This document shows positions 8,945-17,643 of a stretch of 64,000 nucleotides of DNA, in pieces (position 1 is the first letter of the stretch; each line of letters starts with the position of its first letter). The stretch is taken from contig CANROC010000006.1 in NCBI GenBank assembly GCA_947632175.1, positions 112,191-176,190 of the forward strand. Direction: 5' to 3'. The DNA comes from an uncultured Oscillospiraceae bacterium (lineage in GTDB: Bacteria > Bacillota > Clostridia > Oscillospirales > Oscillospiraceae). The position numbers were made by a program, and so were the translations under genes. The notes below the pieces were generated by a model, which saw nothing but the letters and a program-made list of their open reading frames with translations, did not search any database and had not been told where the DNA came from.

Positions 8945-9225
8945 CATGCGGCTCCGCGCCGAACATTCGGTTTGCGCTCGGCGAGCGTAAATTCGTATGG
9001 TTTAAGGCGATTTCAAAAATCAATCAGCTATTCGCAATAACGGAAGCAAGCTGGGAATTGAAAAAAGTAGATAAAGTCATGGCTTCCGGCGACTGTGAAA
9101 TTGAGGGAAACGATACGGTGCGTATTCTTCTCGAACCTCTTGAACGTGGAGCGTATACCTTATGCGTCAGCTATACCGTTCCGCCGGAGGTCAAGAAAGC
9201 GCAGGTGAGCGTACTTGTCAATTAA
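8941..9225 (+). CDS. Small hypothetical protein of the Ig cassette
   Basis: A 94-residue beta-rich protein of unknown function, similar in style to its neighbour. The GTG at 8941 is preferred to that at 8932, because AAAGGAGG (8924-8931) would run into the earlier codon but stands 9 bases before 8941. It overlaps the upstream stop and the downstream TTG start, suggesting coupled translation of the cassette. Confidence 0.6.
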   Translation: MTCGSAPNIRFALGERKFVWFKAISKINQLFAITEASWELKKVDKVMASGDCEIEGNDTVRILLEPLERGAYTLCVSYTVPPEVKKAQVSVLVN

Positions 9226-9388
9226 AATTGAATCCGTATCGATTACGCCGAACCCGGTAAACACCGGGGAGCAATATATCGTTAGTGTGAAAGTTACGCT
9301 CTCTACGTGGGAGTGGATAAAACAATTCACATGGAATGTCGTAAAACGTTTTTCATGGAAAAACGCTCACGACGGCGAAATTAAATGA
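9215..9388 (+). CDS. 57-residue protein with Ig-like start and Trp repeats
   Basis: A short frame from TTG 9215 with AGGTGA upstream. Its first half (IKIESVSITPNPVNTGEQY) mirrors the end of the 304-residue Ig protein (IVSVNIEPNPVDAGKTY), so they share an ancestor. The second half has a repeated pattern of W-x-x-x-K-x-F-T/S-W (TWEWIKQFTW, NVVKRFSW), a kind of tryptophan repeat seen at the ends of clostridial phage structural proteins. The stop is followed directly by the terminator at 9391. The function is unknown. Confidence 0.6.
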   Translation: MSIKIESVSITPNPVNTGEQYIVSVKVTLSTWEWIKQFTWNVVKRFSWKNAHDGEIK

Positions 9389-9390
9389 TG

Positions 9391-9421
9391 AAGGCGTTAC
9401 CCTATCGGGCAGCGCTTTTTT
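9391..9421 (+). terminator. Terminator after the Ig-like cassette
   Basis: Outer arms AAG-CGTT/AGCGCTT enclose CCC-tatc-GGG and are followed by six T residues. With its sibling at 7650 it brackets the four-gene Ig cassette. Confidence 0.75.
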
Positions 9422-9518
9422 CATACCCAAATTACCGCCTCGCGCGGCGGACTACAAATAGCGCGCAGCATTACCGGGACTTGCCGGATAAAAAGGATAG
9501 CTGAGACAGGAGGAAAAA

Positions 9519-10154
9519 ATGTTGGAATGGCTCAAGACGATTCTGGGAGACGCCTACTCCGAGGAGACCGACAAAAAGGTCTCTGAGGAAATCGGCAAAA
9601 ACTTCGTCGCCCGCGCGGACTTCAACAACACGAGGGCCGAGCTCAAGACGGCGAAGGACACTATCGCGGACCGCGACAAGCAGCTTGAGACCCTGAAGGG
9701 CTCCACCGGCGACGTGGAGGCGCTCAAGCAGCAAATCGCGACTCTGCAGACGGACAACGCGAACGCGGCGAAGGCCCACGAGGCGGAAATTAAGCGCCTC
9801 AAAATCGATACCGCCGTCGAGCTCGCTCTGTCTGCGGCTAAGGCGAAAAATGTCAAGGCCGTCAAGGCGCTTCTGGACCTGGAAAAGGCCGAGCTCACGG
9901 AGGACGGTACGGTCAAGGGGCTCGACGAGCAAATCAAGAAGCTCGCCGCCGCGCCTGACAGCGGATTCCTTTTCGAGACGGCCAACGGTAAGCCCGGATT
10001 TACGGGCTTCAAGCCCGGCGAGAGCAAGGACGGCGCGCCCGCAGGCATGACCCTCGATAAGCTGAGGGCTATGACGCCGCAGGAGCGCTACGACTTCTCT
10101 GTACAGCACCCCGAGGAATACAAATCTTTATATGGAGGGACTCAGAATGCCTAA
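9519..10154 (+). CDS. Capsid scaffolding protein, GP20 family
   Basis: A 211-residue, highly charged, largely helical protein. A coiled coil runs from about 30 to 95 (FNNTRAELKTAKDTIADRDKQ and repeats of similar type), and the C-terminus has the LRAMTPQERYDF motif typical of the phage GP20 scaffold family. It guides assembly of the major capsid protein encoded next and is then lost. A clear AGGAGG stands before the ATG. Its stop overlaps the capsid start by 8 bases. Confidence 0.88.
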   Translation: MLEWLKTILGDAYSEETDKKVSEEIGKNFVARADFNNTRAELKTAKDTIADRDKQLETLKGSTGDVEALKQQIATLQTDNANAAKAHEAEIKRLKIDTAVELALSAAKAKNVKAVKALLDLEKAELTEDGTVKGLDEQIKKLAAAPDSGFLFETANGKPGFTGFKPGESKDGAPAGMTLDKLRAMTPQERYDFSVQHPEEYKSLYGGTQNA

Positions 10155-11352
10155 TATTATTTACGACAATTTCTATCTGTCGAACGAGATTGAGGACCAG
10201 TTTAATTCTCATCTCGACCTGCAGCAGTTTTGCACCATCGACAGCACGCTTGCCGGCACTGCCGGTATGCTCCGCAAGATTCACGTCTATAAGGCCACTG
10301 ACGGCACCCAAAAGCTCGCTATGGGCCAGGGTAACGACAAGGCCATTTCCGTGAGCTTCGCGGAGAGAGAATACCGCATTTTGCTGGCGCAGAATCGCTT
10401 CCAGTATTTTGACGAGGAAGCGATGACTGACCCCATGATTGTACCGGTTGGCACCGCCCATGCCGCGACAGACATGTTCAACACCGTCAACGCGGACGTG
10501 TTCGCTGAGTTTAACAAGGCGACCCTGACCGTGAAGACCGAGACCTTCGACTTCGGCGCGTTTGCCGACGCCGTGGCCATGCTGAATATCGAGGCCACCG
10601 ACAACGACCCCGCGCAGACGGCGCCTCAGGTTTTCGGCTTTGTGCACCCGAAGGATATGGCCACTTTGCGCAAGAGCCTCAAGGAGGACCTGAAGTATGT
10701 CGAGGCCTTCGCCCGTACCGGCTATGTCGGCACGGTCGCCGGGGTCAACCTCTACACGAAGAAGGACGCCACTCGCGGCACCGTTATTGTGGCTACCAAG
10801 AAGGCCGTCACCCTCTTTAATAAGAAGGGCACCGAGGTCGAGCAGAATCGCGACCAGAATATCCGTCAGAATACCGTTTACAGCCGCAAGTATTATCTCG
10901 CCGCTATGACTGACGAGACCAAGGCGGTCAAAATCGTCGTCGACGGCGCCGACGCCGGCATGGACCCGCAGAAGATGACTCTGCCGACCCGCGGCGATAC
11001 TATTTACGGCGTAAATGTTGAGGACCTTATCGGCGCCGACGTGGTGGTCTCTGCTGAGGGCGCGGTAACCGGTACAATCAAGTATAAGACCGGCTATACC
11101 GGCTTTACCGGCAACGGCAAGGGCGAGAGCGGCAACTTCTTCCCGTTCTATGTGAGCGCTCCCGGCAAGCAGATGGAGTTGACGGGTCCGAGCGGCACGG
11201 CTAAGACCGTCGACGTGGAAAAGGACCCCGCCGAGCGTATGTGCGCCGTGAAGCTGTCCAAGGGTACCAGCTCCACCATCAAGGTCAAGATGGACGGCCA
11301 GGAGGTCCTTAACCTGACCTTCACCGGCGCGAACATTATCGCGAAGGGGTAA
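10147..11352 (+). CDS. Major capsid protein with extra C-terminal domain
   Basis: A 401-residue protein directly after the scaffold gene, with the start and length of an HK97-fold capsid protein of the Gram-positive myophage type. Residues about 1-285 form the shell-type region (NEIEDQFNSHLDL, later MTDPMIVPVGT). Residues about 290-401 read as a separate beta-rich domain (SAEGAVTGTIKYKTGY, then SSTIKVKMDGQEVL) that may protrude as decoration. ATG 10147 is chosen because GGAGGG precedes it at 8 bases; the ORF start at 10132 would include that site. Confidence 0.85.
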   Translation: MPNIIYDNFYLSNEIEDQFNSHLDLQQFCTIDSTLAGTAGMLRKIHVYKATDGTQKLAMGQGNDKAISVSFAEREYRILLAQNRFQYFDEEAMTDPMIVPVGTAHAATDMFNTVNADVFAEFNKATLTVKTETFDFGAFADAVAMLNIEATDNDPAQTAPQVFGFVHPKDMATLRKSLKEDLKYVEAFARTGYVGTVAGVNLYTKKDATRGTVIVATKKAVTLFNKKGTEVEQNRDQNIRQNTVYSRKYYLAAMTDETKAVKIVVDGADAGMDPQKMTLPTRGDTIYGVNVEDLIGADVVVSAEGAVTGTIKYKTGYTGFTGNGKGESGNFFPFYVSAPGKQMELTGPSGTAKTVDVEKDPAERMCAVKLSKGTSSTIKVKMDGQEVLNLTFTGANIIAKG

Positions 11353-11355
11353 GCT

Positions 11356-11745
11356 ATGGACGTTCGCGCGACCGTAATAACCCGACTGACGGCTTTGGGC
11401 TATACCGTAATGGAGGGAGACCTTGCCGCGCTCGACTACTATATCGGGAAGGCCGAGAACGTGCTGCGCGTGCGGACGAATCAGCTTGCCGTACCCGAGG
11501 GGCTTTTCTATGTCTGGGCGGATATGGCCGCGGGCATGTTCCTGACCGATAAAAAGGCCGCCGGGGGCCTTAACGACCTTTACGACTTCTCCGCGCCGGC
11601 GAAGAGCGTTTCCGAGGGCGATACCTCCGTCACCTTCGCGCTTGCCGACTCCGGGACCTTCGAGAATCAGTTTGACGCGATGCTCGCCAAAATGGTGAAT
11701 CCGAGCGAGGACATGATTATCGCGTTCAGGAGGTTAGTATGGTGA
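11356..11745 (+). CDS. Head-tail connector protein
   Basis: A 129-residue protein in the standard slot after the capsid gene. The MDVRATVITRLTALGY start and helical N-terminal half fit the gp6/gp15-like connectors that bind below the portal. Sequence similarity is weak, so the call depends mostly on gene order. It overlaps the next gene by 7 bases. Confidence 0.65.
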   Translation: MDVRATVITRLTALGYTVMEGDLAALDYYIGKAENVLRVRTNQLAVPEGLFYVWADMAAGMFLTDKKAAGGLNDLYDFSAPAKSVSEGDTSVTFALADSGTFENQFDAMLAKMVNPSEDMIIAFRRLVW

Positions 11746-12101
11746 GCACTTACCAGAAAGCGCTCCAGAAGCTCTGGGACGGCCTCTGCGACGTGTATAT
11801 CAGAGAGACGGAAGTAAATAAGGCGAACGGCAGAGACGAGCCTGTGTGGCGCCAGACGCTTCACGGGCAGCCCTGCCGTTTGTCTTTCAGCTCCGTCTCC
11901 GCGACGACCGCCCGCGACGAGGCCGCCCTGGTCCAGCAGGTCGTCAAGCTCTTTATCTCGAAGGAGGTCGAGATTCCGCCCAGCTCCAAAATCGTCGTCA
12001 CGCAGGAAGGGCGTACGGGGACGTACGTCAATACCGGCGAGCCCGCGGTCTATCACTACCATCAGGAAATCACTCTTGAGCGTAAGGAGACCTGGGCCTG
12101 A
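11739..12101 (+). CDS. Head closure protein, gp16-like
   Basis: A 120-residue, beta-rich protein. The pattern of an N-terminal helix (ALQKLWDGLCDVYIRE), then a long beta region (HGQPCRLSFSS, VVKLFISKEVEIP) and a late YHYHQEITLERK strand resembles minor capsid/head-closure proteins of SPP1-like phages. Its place between connector and HK97 gp10-like genes supports this. Confidence 0.6.
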   Translation: MVSTYQKALQKLWDGLCDVYIRETEVNKANGRDEPVWRQTLHGQPCRLSFSSVSATTARDEAALVQQVVKLFISKEVEIPPSSKIVVTQEGRTGTYVNTGEPAVYHYHQEITLERKETWA

Positions 12102-12574
12102 TGGCGCGCTGGGGTCACGGAGATTTTTCCCAGTTTGAGGCCTTCGCGAAGAGCTTCAAAAAGCTCGCCGACCCGGAAATCGACGAGCTCTGTCGGGCTT
12201 GCAGCCGCGAGCTCGCGGCGAGGCTCCTCGCCCTGGTCATACCCGCGACGCCGGTCGGTAAATATCCGAGAAGTACCGGCAAAAAAGGCGGCACACTGCG
12301 CCGAGGCTGGGGCGCGACCAACGCGAAAGAGGCTCTCGCCTATGCCCGCTCGCTCTCCGTCACGAAAAGCGGCGGCAATTATATGGTCGAGGTCATCAAT
12401 CCGGTCGAATATGCCTCGTACGTGGAATTCGGTCACCGGACCGTAAACGGCGGCTGGGTAGAAGGTCAATACATGCTGACTATCTCGGAGGAGAAGCTGA
12501 AAAAAGTCGCTCCGGCCGTGCTTGAGAAAATGCTTTACCAAAAGCTGAAGGAGGTGTGCGATGGCCGAGATTAG
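12101..12574 (+). CDS. HK97 gp10-like tail-completion protein
   Basis: A 157-residue protein of the HK97 gp10 family: an N-terminal helix (FAKSFKKLADPEIDEL), TPVGKYPRSTGKKGGTLRRGW near 48-68, and VEYASYVEFGHRT near 104-116, the most conserved part. These proteins act at the neck or tail end during joining. The ATG overlaps the upstream stop. Confidence 0.85.
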   Translation: MARWGHGDFSQFEAFAKSFKKLADPEIDELCRACSRELAARLLALVIPATPVGKYPRSTGKKGGTLRRGWGATNAKEALAYARSLSVTKSGGNYMVEVINPVEYASYVEFGHRTVNGGWVEGQYMLTISEEKLKKVAPAVLEKMLYQKLKEVCDGRD

Positions 12575-12986
12575 TACGAATATCGTCCGCGACGGTATCA
12601 CGCTCGCGCTGCGGGCGGAATATCCCGAGGCTCATATCGAGGCGGACAAGGTGAAGCAGGGGCTCCGGCCGCCTGCTTTTATCGTTCGTCTTGTAGATTC
12701 CTCGCAGACGGCAAGAGGACCGAATCGCTGGCGGCGCGAGCCCCGCTTCGACGTCAGGTATTTTCCTCAGGCCGGCGAAAAGGATTGCCTCGCGGTCGCG
12801 GACGCGCTTTATCGGGTCCTCGAGGTCATCGACCTTCCCGGCGGCGATAAGCTGCGCGGCGTGGATATGACGCATGAGGTCGTCGACGACGTGCTCCACT
12901 TCCTCGTCTCGTATAAGCACTTCGTTTACCGCGAGGCCGACGAGCCGACGATGGAGGACCTGGAACTTATTCAAGGAGGAAATTGA
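12561..12986 (+). CDS. Tail terminator-like protein
   Basis: A 141-residue protein in the usual tail-terminator slot between gp10 and the sheath. It starts with a helix (NIVRDGITLALRAEYP) and alternates strands such as RFDVRYFP and HFLVSYKHFVY, as in the phage tail-terminator family. It would cap the growing tail tube. It overlaps the preceding gene by 14 bases with GGAGG inside that gene. Confidence 0.7.
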   Translation: MAEISTNIVRDGITLALRAEYPEAHIEADKVKQGLRPPAFIVRLVDSSQTARGPNRWRREPRFDVRYFPQAGEKDCLAVADALYRVLEVIDLPGGDKLRGVDMTHEVVDDVLHFLVSYKHFVYREADEPTMEDLELIQGGN

Positions 12987-12987
12987 T

Positions 12988-13167
12988 ATGGCAAAAACTA
13001 CCGTCGCGGAATCCGCGACGAGATTCTCCAAGGAGCAGCTTTTGCGGTCTCAGCGCTACGCTAAACGCCGCGACCTGCTGGGCGCGCTCCTGGATGACGG
13101 AAAGCGGTACACCTTGAAAGAGGTCGACGCCGCAATCGATAACTTTATGAAAGGCAAGGTGAGATAA
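12988..13167 (+). CDS. Small hypothetical tail-region protein
   Basis: A 59-residue basic, helical protein starting MAKTTVAESATRF, with AAGGAGGA at the right distance before the ATG. It stands directly before the sheath gene, where PBSX-type phages carry a small XkdJ-like protein; I cannot show homology. Its stop nearly touches the sheath start. Confidence 0.65.
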   Translation: MAKTTVAESATRFSKEQLLRSQRYAKRRDLLGALLDDGKRYTLKEVDAAIDNFMKGKVR

Positions 13168-13168
13168 C

Positions 13169-14509
13169 ATGGCTCTTGGCGGTGGAATCTGGGCAACGCA
13201 GAACAAAGTCTTGCCCGGCACCTACATCAACTTTTCCAGCGTCGCGAAAGCCTCCGCGACTCTCTCCGAGAGAGGCTTCGCCGCTATGCCGCTCATGCTG
13301 GACTGGGGCCCCGAGGGGCGGGTCTTCACCGTGACTAACGGCGACTTCCAGAAGGACAGCCTCAAGATTTTCGGCCGCGCCTATGCGGACCCGTATATGC
13401 TGCCTCTGCGCGAGCTCTTCCAGTATACGCAGACGCTCTACGCCTACCGTATCAACGGCGGCGGGGCTAAAGCCGAGAACGACTACTGCACCGCGATTTA
13501 CGGCGGCGCCGGCGGCAACCGGCTCTTCACGGTCATCGCGAAGAACGTCGACAACGAGGACCTCTTCGACGTCAGCACCTACTTCGGCGACACGCTCGTC
13601 GACATGCAGACGGTCGAGAAGGCTTCCGACCTCGCGCCGACCGATTACGTGACCTGGAAGACTGAGGCCGTTCTGGCCGAGACCGCGAAGACCCCGCTCG
13701 CGGGCGGCTCCGACGGTAATACCGACTCCGCGGCCTGGCAGGCGGCGCTCGATAAATTCGAGAGCTACAGCTTCAACACTCTCGGCTGCCCCTCCGCGGA
13801 CACGGTCACGACGAATCTCTTCGTCAACTACACTAAGCGTATGCGCGACGAGGTCGGCGCGAAATTCCAGCTCGTCATCTATAATCCGCACGGCAACGCC
13901 GCGGTGGGAGATTACGAGGGCGTTATCGCGGTCGGCAATAAGGTCACGGACTTCGACGAGAAGTGCCCCGGCATGGGCGAGTTTGGTCTGGTCTACTGGA
14001 TGACCGGCGCTTCCGCGGGCTGCGCCGTTAATAAGTCCAACACCAACAAGCGCTACGACGGCGAGCTGACCGTCAACGTGGACTTCACGCAGGCCGACCT
14101 CGAGGCCGGTATCAAGACCGGTCGCCTCATGTTCCACAATGTCAACGGCGAGGTGCGAATCCTCGAGGACATCAATACCCTTCTGACGGTCTCCGACACG
14201 AAGGGCGACGTCTTCAAGTCTAATCAGACTATCCGCGTCTGCGACCAGATTGCCAATGACGTTGCGGTCCTCTTCAACACCCGCTACCTCGGTACCGTGC
14301 CGAACGATGCCTCCGGGCGCGTGGCCCTCTGGAATGACATCTGCAAGCTCCATCAGGACCTTGAGTCTATCCGAGCCATCGAGGACTTCGACCCCGACAC
14401 CGTTACGGTCGAGCAGGGCGACACGAAGAAGTCCGTCCTCTGCACGGTGCGCGACCTGAACGTCGTCAACGCGATGAGTCAGCTCTATATGAGCGTCATC
14501 ATTATGTAA
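13169..14509 (+). CDS. Tail sheath protein, XkdK-like
   Basis: A 446-residue contractile-sheath protein, which makes this phage a myovirus. The start (GGGIWATQNKVLPGTYINF), the central TDYVTWK region and the C-terminal VLCTVRDLNVVNAMSQLYMSVI are typical of PBSX-family sheaths. It polymerises around the tube encoded next and shortens upon adsorption. Confidence 0.93.
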   Translation: MALGGGIWATQNKVLPGTYINFSSVAKASATLSERGFAAMPLMLDWGPEGRVFTVTNGDFQKDSLKIFGRAYADPYMLPLRELFQYTQTLYAYRINGGGAKAENDYCTAIYGGAGGNRLFTVIAKNVDNEDLFDVSTYFGDTLVDMQTVEKASDLAPTDYVTWKTEAVLAETAKTPLAGGSDGNTDSAAWQAALDKFESYSFNTLGCPSADTVTTNLFVNYTKRMRDEVGAKFQLVIYNPHGNAAVGDYEGVIAVGNKVTDFDEKCPGMGEFGLVYWMTGASAGCAVNKSNTNKRYDGELTVNVDFTQADLEAGIKTGRLMFHNVNGEVRILEDINTLLTVSDTKGDVFKSNQTIRVCDQIANDVAVLFNTRYLGTVPNDASGRVALWNDICKLHQDLESIRAIEDFDPDTVTVEQGDTKKSVLCTVRDLNVVNAMSQLYMSVIIM

Positions 14510-14521
14510 GGAGGTACGACT

Positions 14522-14998
14522 ATGGCTCAGCCTATCATGAATGCGCTCGACGCGGTCGCCGGCTCTCAGGCTTCGTGCTATATCACGCTTGCCGACGGCA
14601 ACCGCTACTGCTTCATGCAGCTCTATTCCTTTGAGTCGAGCATGGAAATCAACAACGCCGAGGTCCCGATTCTCGGGAAGACCGGCAAGGGCAATAAGCC
14701 CACGGGCTGGACCGGTACCTGGAGCGGTACCGCGCACTACAATCAGTCCATCATCCGCAAGATGCTCCTCGAGTATAAGAAGACCGGCGTTATGCGCCCC
14801 TTCGATATTCAGGTCACGAACGAGGACCTCACCGCGTCCGTCGGCCGTCAGACTATCATCTTGAAAAACTGTCTCACCAACGGCGGTATTCTCGCGAAGT
14901 TTGACGCTGATTCCGAGACGCTGGACGAGGACCTTGAGGGCACGTTCGACGACTGGGAGATGCCCGAGCAGTTTTCTCTGCTGAACGGCATGCAGTAA
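14522..14998 (+). CDS. Tail tube protein, XkdM-like
   Basis: A 158-residue protein of the phage_tail_2/XkdM type. Typical phrases are MQLYSFESSMEINNAEVPILGK (about 36-57, shown in part), GWTGTWSGTAHYNQS and the closing FSLLNGMQ. It forms the inner tube for DNA. AAGGAGG precedes the ATG, and it directly follows the sheath, as in PBSX. Confidence 0.92.
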   Translation: MAQPIMNALDAVAGSQASCYITLADGNRYCFMQLYSFESSMEINNAEVPILGKTGKGNKPTGWTGTWSGTAHYNQSIIRKMLLEYKKTGVMRPFDIQVTNEDLTASVGRQTIILKNCLTNGGILAKFDADSETLDEDLEGTFDDWEMPEQFSLLNGMQ

Positions 14999-15026
14999 GC
15001 CCGACAAAAACAGGAGGTAAAATATC

Positions 15027-15458
15027 ATGGCTAAAAATCTTTCGGCGTTCCTCGCGCAGAACGCGAAGAAAATCGACAACGTTTCCTACGTGGCGTCTGA
15101 CCGCTTCGTAGACCCCGAGACCGGCGAGCCGGTGCCCTGGGAAATCTGCTGCATTACCGCCGCGGAGAATTCCGCTATCCGGCGTACCTGCATGCGGACG
15201 ATTCCCGTGCCCGGCCGCAAGGGCCAGTTTACGCAGGACTTCGACGCCAACGCTTATCTCTCCAAGGTGTCGGTCCGCTGCACCGTGTTCCCGAATCTCA
15301 ATGACGCCGAGCTGCAGAACAGCTACGGCGCGATGGGCGCGGAGCAGCTGCTCGCCACTATGCTGACGCCGGCCGAGTTTGAGGACTATTCCACGAAGGT
15401 CCTCGAGGTCAACGGCTTCCAGGCCGGCGACGAGATGGTCGAAGAAGCAAAAAACTAA
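15027..15458 (+). CDS. Tail assembly chaperone, XkdN-like, short form
   Basis: A 143-residue protein of the XkdN-like chaperone family (ASDRFVDPETGEPVPWEI near the N-terminus, then an EQLLATMLTPAEFEDY helix). It coats or guides the tape measure protein during assembly. The frame ends just after an A-AAA-AAC slippery heptamer (15449-15455), which would allow a -1 shift into a second open frame and a longer product. This two-product arrangement is standard for tailed phages. Confidence 0.88.
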   Translation: MAKNLSAFLAQNAKKIDNVSYVASDRFVDPETGEPVPWEICCITAAENSAIRRTCMRTIPVPGRKGQFTQDFDANAYLSKVSVRCTVFPNLNDAELQNSYGAMGAEQLLATMLTPAEFEDYSTKVLEVNGFQAGDEMVEEAKN

Positions 15459-15640
15459 TCCTCGGAGACGACCCGGAGGCGAGCTACGCCTATTACTGTC
15501 TCCACAAATTCCACTGGCCGCCCGCCGCGTTTCTCGACCTTGACCCGTATCAGCAGGCCTTTATCATCGCGGCCATCGACGTGAAGGTCGAGGCCGAGAA
15601 GAAGGAAGCGGGAAAAGCAAAACGGAAGAAGAAGCGCTGA
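15455..15640 (+). CDS. -1 frameshift extension of the tail chaperone
   Basis: This frame has no start codon or ribosome site of its own but is open for 61 codons from the slip point. It encodes LILGDDPEASYAYYCLHKF at its start and a highly basic Lys/Arg tail. The slippery site A-AAA-AAC (15449-15455) is followed by a hairpin-forming stretch near 15461-15480 (CCTCGG with CCGGAGG). The slipped product would be about 204 residues. The heptamer, position and open frame are seen; shifting itself is inferred. Confidence 0.85.
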   Translation, partial: LILGDDPEASYAYYCLHKFHWPPAAFLDLDPYQQAFIIAAIDVKVEAEKKEAGKAKRKKKR

Positions 15641-15690
15641 GGCGAAGTCGGGTCTCGCCTTTGCGCTGATTCTCGGAAAGGAGGAGTCCT

Positions 15691-17643
15691 ATGGCTCTTA
15701 TCAAGTCGCAGCTCGTTCTCACGGACGGCATGACCGGCCCTTTGAAGAGTATCAACAAGGCCATGAATCTCGTCTTGAACAGCTTCGAGTCCATGCAGCG
15801 GACCTCCGGTCGCGCAATCGACACGGCGGCCCTGGAAGAGGCTCGCGAGGAGCTGGCGAGGGCGGGCGCGGCGCTGGACCAACTGGAAGAGCATACCGAT
15901 AAGGCGTCCGACGGCTTCGGTCGGCTCGCGAAAGCGATAGGCCTGATGATGGTCGCCCGGAAAGCCTTTGACGTGATAAAGAGCGGCATTGACTACGCTT
16001 CTGACCTCGCCGAGGTGCAGAACGTCGTAGACGTTACCTTCGGCGACTCTTCCGGCGTTATCGATAAATGGTCTAAGGACTGTCTGCGGGTCTACGGCAT
16101 GAACGAGGTGAGCGCTAAGCGCTACGCCGGCACGATGGGCGCCATGCTGAAGTCCTCCGGCCTTACCGGGGACGCGATTGTCGGCATGTCGCAGAACATG
16201 GTCGGCCTCGCCGGCGATATGGCGTCCTTCTATAACCTTGACCTTGAGACGGCCTTCGAGAAAATCCGGTCCGGCATTTCCGGCGAGACCGAGCCGCTGA
16301 AGCAGCTCGGTATCAATATGTCGGTCGCCAACCTTGAGGCCTACGCGCTCTCGCAGGGTATCGAGAAATCGTATCAGGAAATGTCGCAGGCCGAGCAGGT
16401 CATGCTCCGGTATAACTACCTGATGAACGCGACGAGCGACGCCTCTGGCGACTTCGTGCGGACTCAGGACAGTTGGGCGAATCAGACGCGACTCCTCTCT
16501 GAGAGCTGGACCATGTTTACCGGCGTACTGGCCGAGCAGCTTCTGCCGATTCTGACGCAGGTAGTGACCTGGTTTAACACGCTGATTACGTTTCTCACGG
16601 AAAATGCGGACACGGTAAGCGCGGTCCTGCTGGGGCTCGCGACGACCGTCGGCGTTCTGGCCGTCGCTTGGGCGGTGCATGCCGCGGCGCAATGGCTGTC
16701 CGTGGCCGCAAATCAGGCTCTCATCGCGTCCCTGCTGGCGAATCCTCTGACCTGGATTGCAATTCTTATCGGCGTCGTTGTCGCGGCGCTCTATAAGTGG
16801 ATTCAGTCTGTCGGCGGGCTCCGTAACGCATGGGAAATCTGTAAGGCCGCTCTGATGGTCGCTTGGAACGCAATCAAAGTCGCCTGGTACGCGGTCGTCT
16901 ACGGCGTCACCTGGGGCGTCAACAAGGTCCTTGACTTCGTAGACCTGCTGAAGCTCTGCTGGCAGAAAGCCGGCGTCGCAATCGCGAATTTCATGGGCGA
17001 TATGAAGGTCTCCGTTTTGACGATTTTACAAAATATGATAAACGGGGCCATCGACATCATCAACAAGTTTATCGGGGTCCTGAATAAGATTCCGGGCGTC
17101 AATATTGATGCTATCGAGCACGTGACTTTCGCCACGACCGCGGCTGCGGAAAACGAGGCGGCCAAGCAGGCGCGCGCGGAAGACCTCGCCGCCTATGAGG
17201 CCGACATCGAGGCAGGCAAAGCCGAACGGGCCGCGAATCTCGCCAACGCGAAAGCGAATCTCGATACCGCGACCGCCGAGCTCAATGCCTCCGCTGTCGA
17301 GCTCGCCAACCTCTACTCGGCGAGCAAGGCCGCCGCGAGCGAGGCCGAGGAAACGGCGTCCGCCGGCGTGGGCGAGGAAATCGCCGCGAACACCGGGAAC
17401 ATTGCGGACAACACCGGCAGCGTAGCCTCTGCGGTCAAGGACACGTCCGAAGACCTGAAGTACCTGCGCGACATCGCCGAGCAGGAAGCGATAAACCGGT
17501 TTACGACCGCGGAGGTCAAAATCGACATGACCGGTATGACGAACAGAATCGACTCGAATATGGACCTTGACGGCGTTTTGAATACTCTGACCGAGGGATT
17601 CGCGGAAGCGCTCGAGGTCGCCGCTGAGGGGGTGCACGCCTGA
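15691..17643 (+). CDS. Tail tape measure protein
   Basis: A 650-residue tape measure protein, which sets tail length. The N-terminal third has the tape-measure core (YASDLAEVQNVVDVTFG, then DLETAFEKIRSGISGETEPLK). Two or more hydrophobic stretches follow at about 310-370 (AVLLGLATTVGVLAVAWAV and LANPLTWIAILIGVVVAAL). An Ala/Glu-rich coiled coil runs from about 490 to 560. A strong AAAGGAGG precedes the ATG. The stop overlaps the next start. Confidence 0.93.
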   Translation: MALIKSQLVLTDGMTGPLKSINKAMNLVLNSFESMQRTSGRAIDTAALEEAREELARAGAALDQLEEHTDKASDGFGRLAKAIGLMMVARKAFDVIKSGIDYASDLAEVQNVVDVTFGDSSGVIDKWSKDCLRVYGMNEVSAKRYAGTMGAMLKSSGLTGDAIVGMSQNMVGLAGDMASFYNLDLETAFEKIRSGISGETEPLKQLGINMSVANLEAYALSQGIEKSYQEMSQAEQVMLRYNYLMNATSDASGDFVRTQDSWANQTRLLSESWTMFTGVLAEQLLPILTQVVTWFNTLITFLTENADTVSAVLLGLATTVGVLAVAWAVHAAAQWLSVAANQALIASLLANPLTWIAILIGVVVAALYKWIQSVGGLRNAWEICKAALMVAWNAIKVAWYAVVYGVTWGVNKVLDFVDLLKLCWQKAGVAIANFMGDMKVSVLTILQNMINGAIDIINKFIGVLNKIPGVNIDAIEHVTFATTAAAENEAAKQARAEDLAAYEADIEAGKAERAANLANAKANLDTATAELNASAVELANLYSASKAAASEAEETASAGVGEEIAANTGNIADNTGSVASAVKDTSEDLKYLRDIAEQEAINRFTTAEVKIDMTGMTNRIDSNMDLDGVLNTLTEGFAEALEVAAEGVHA

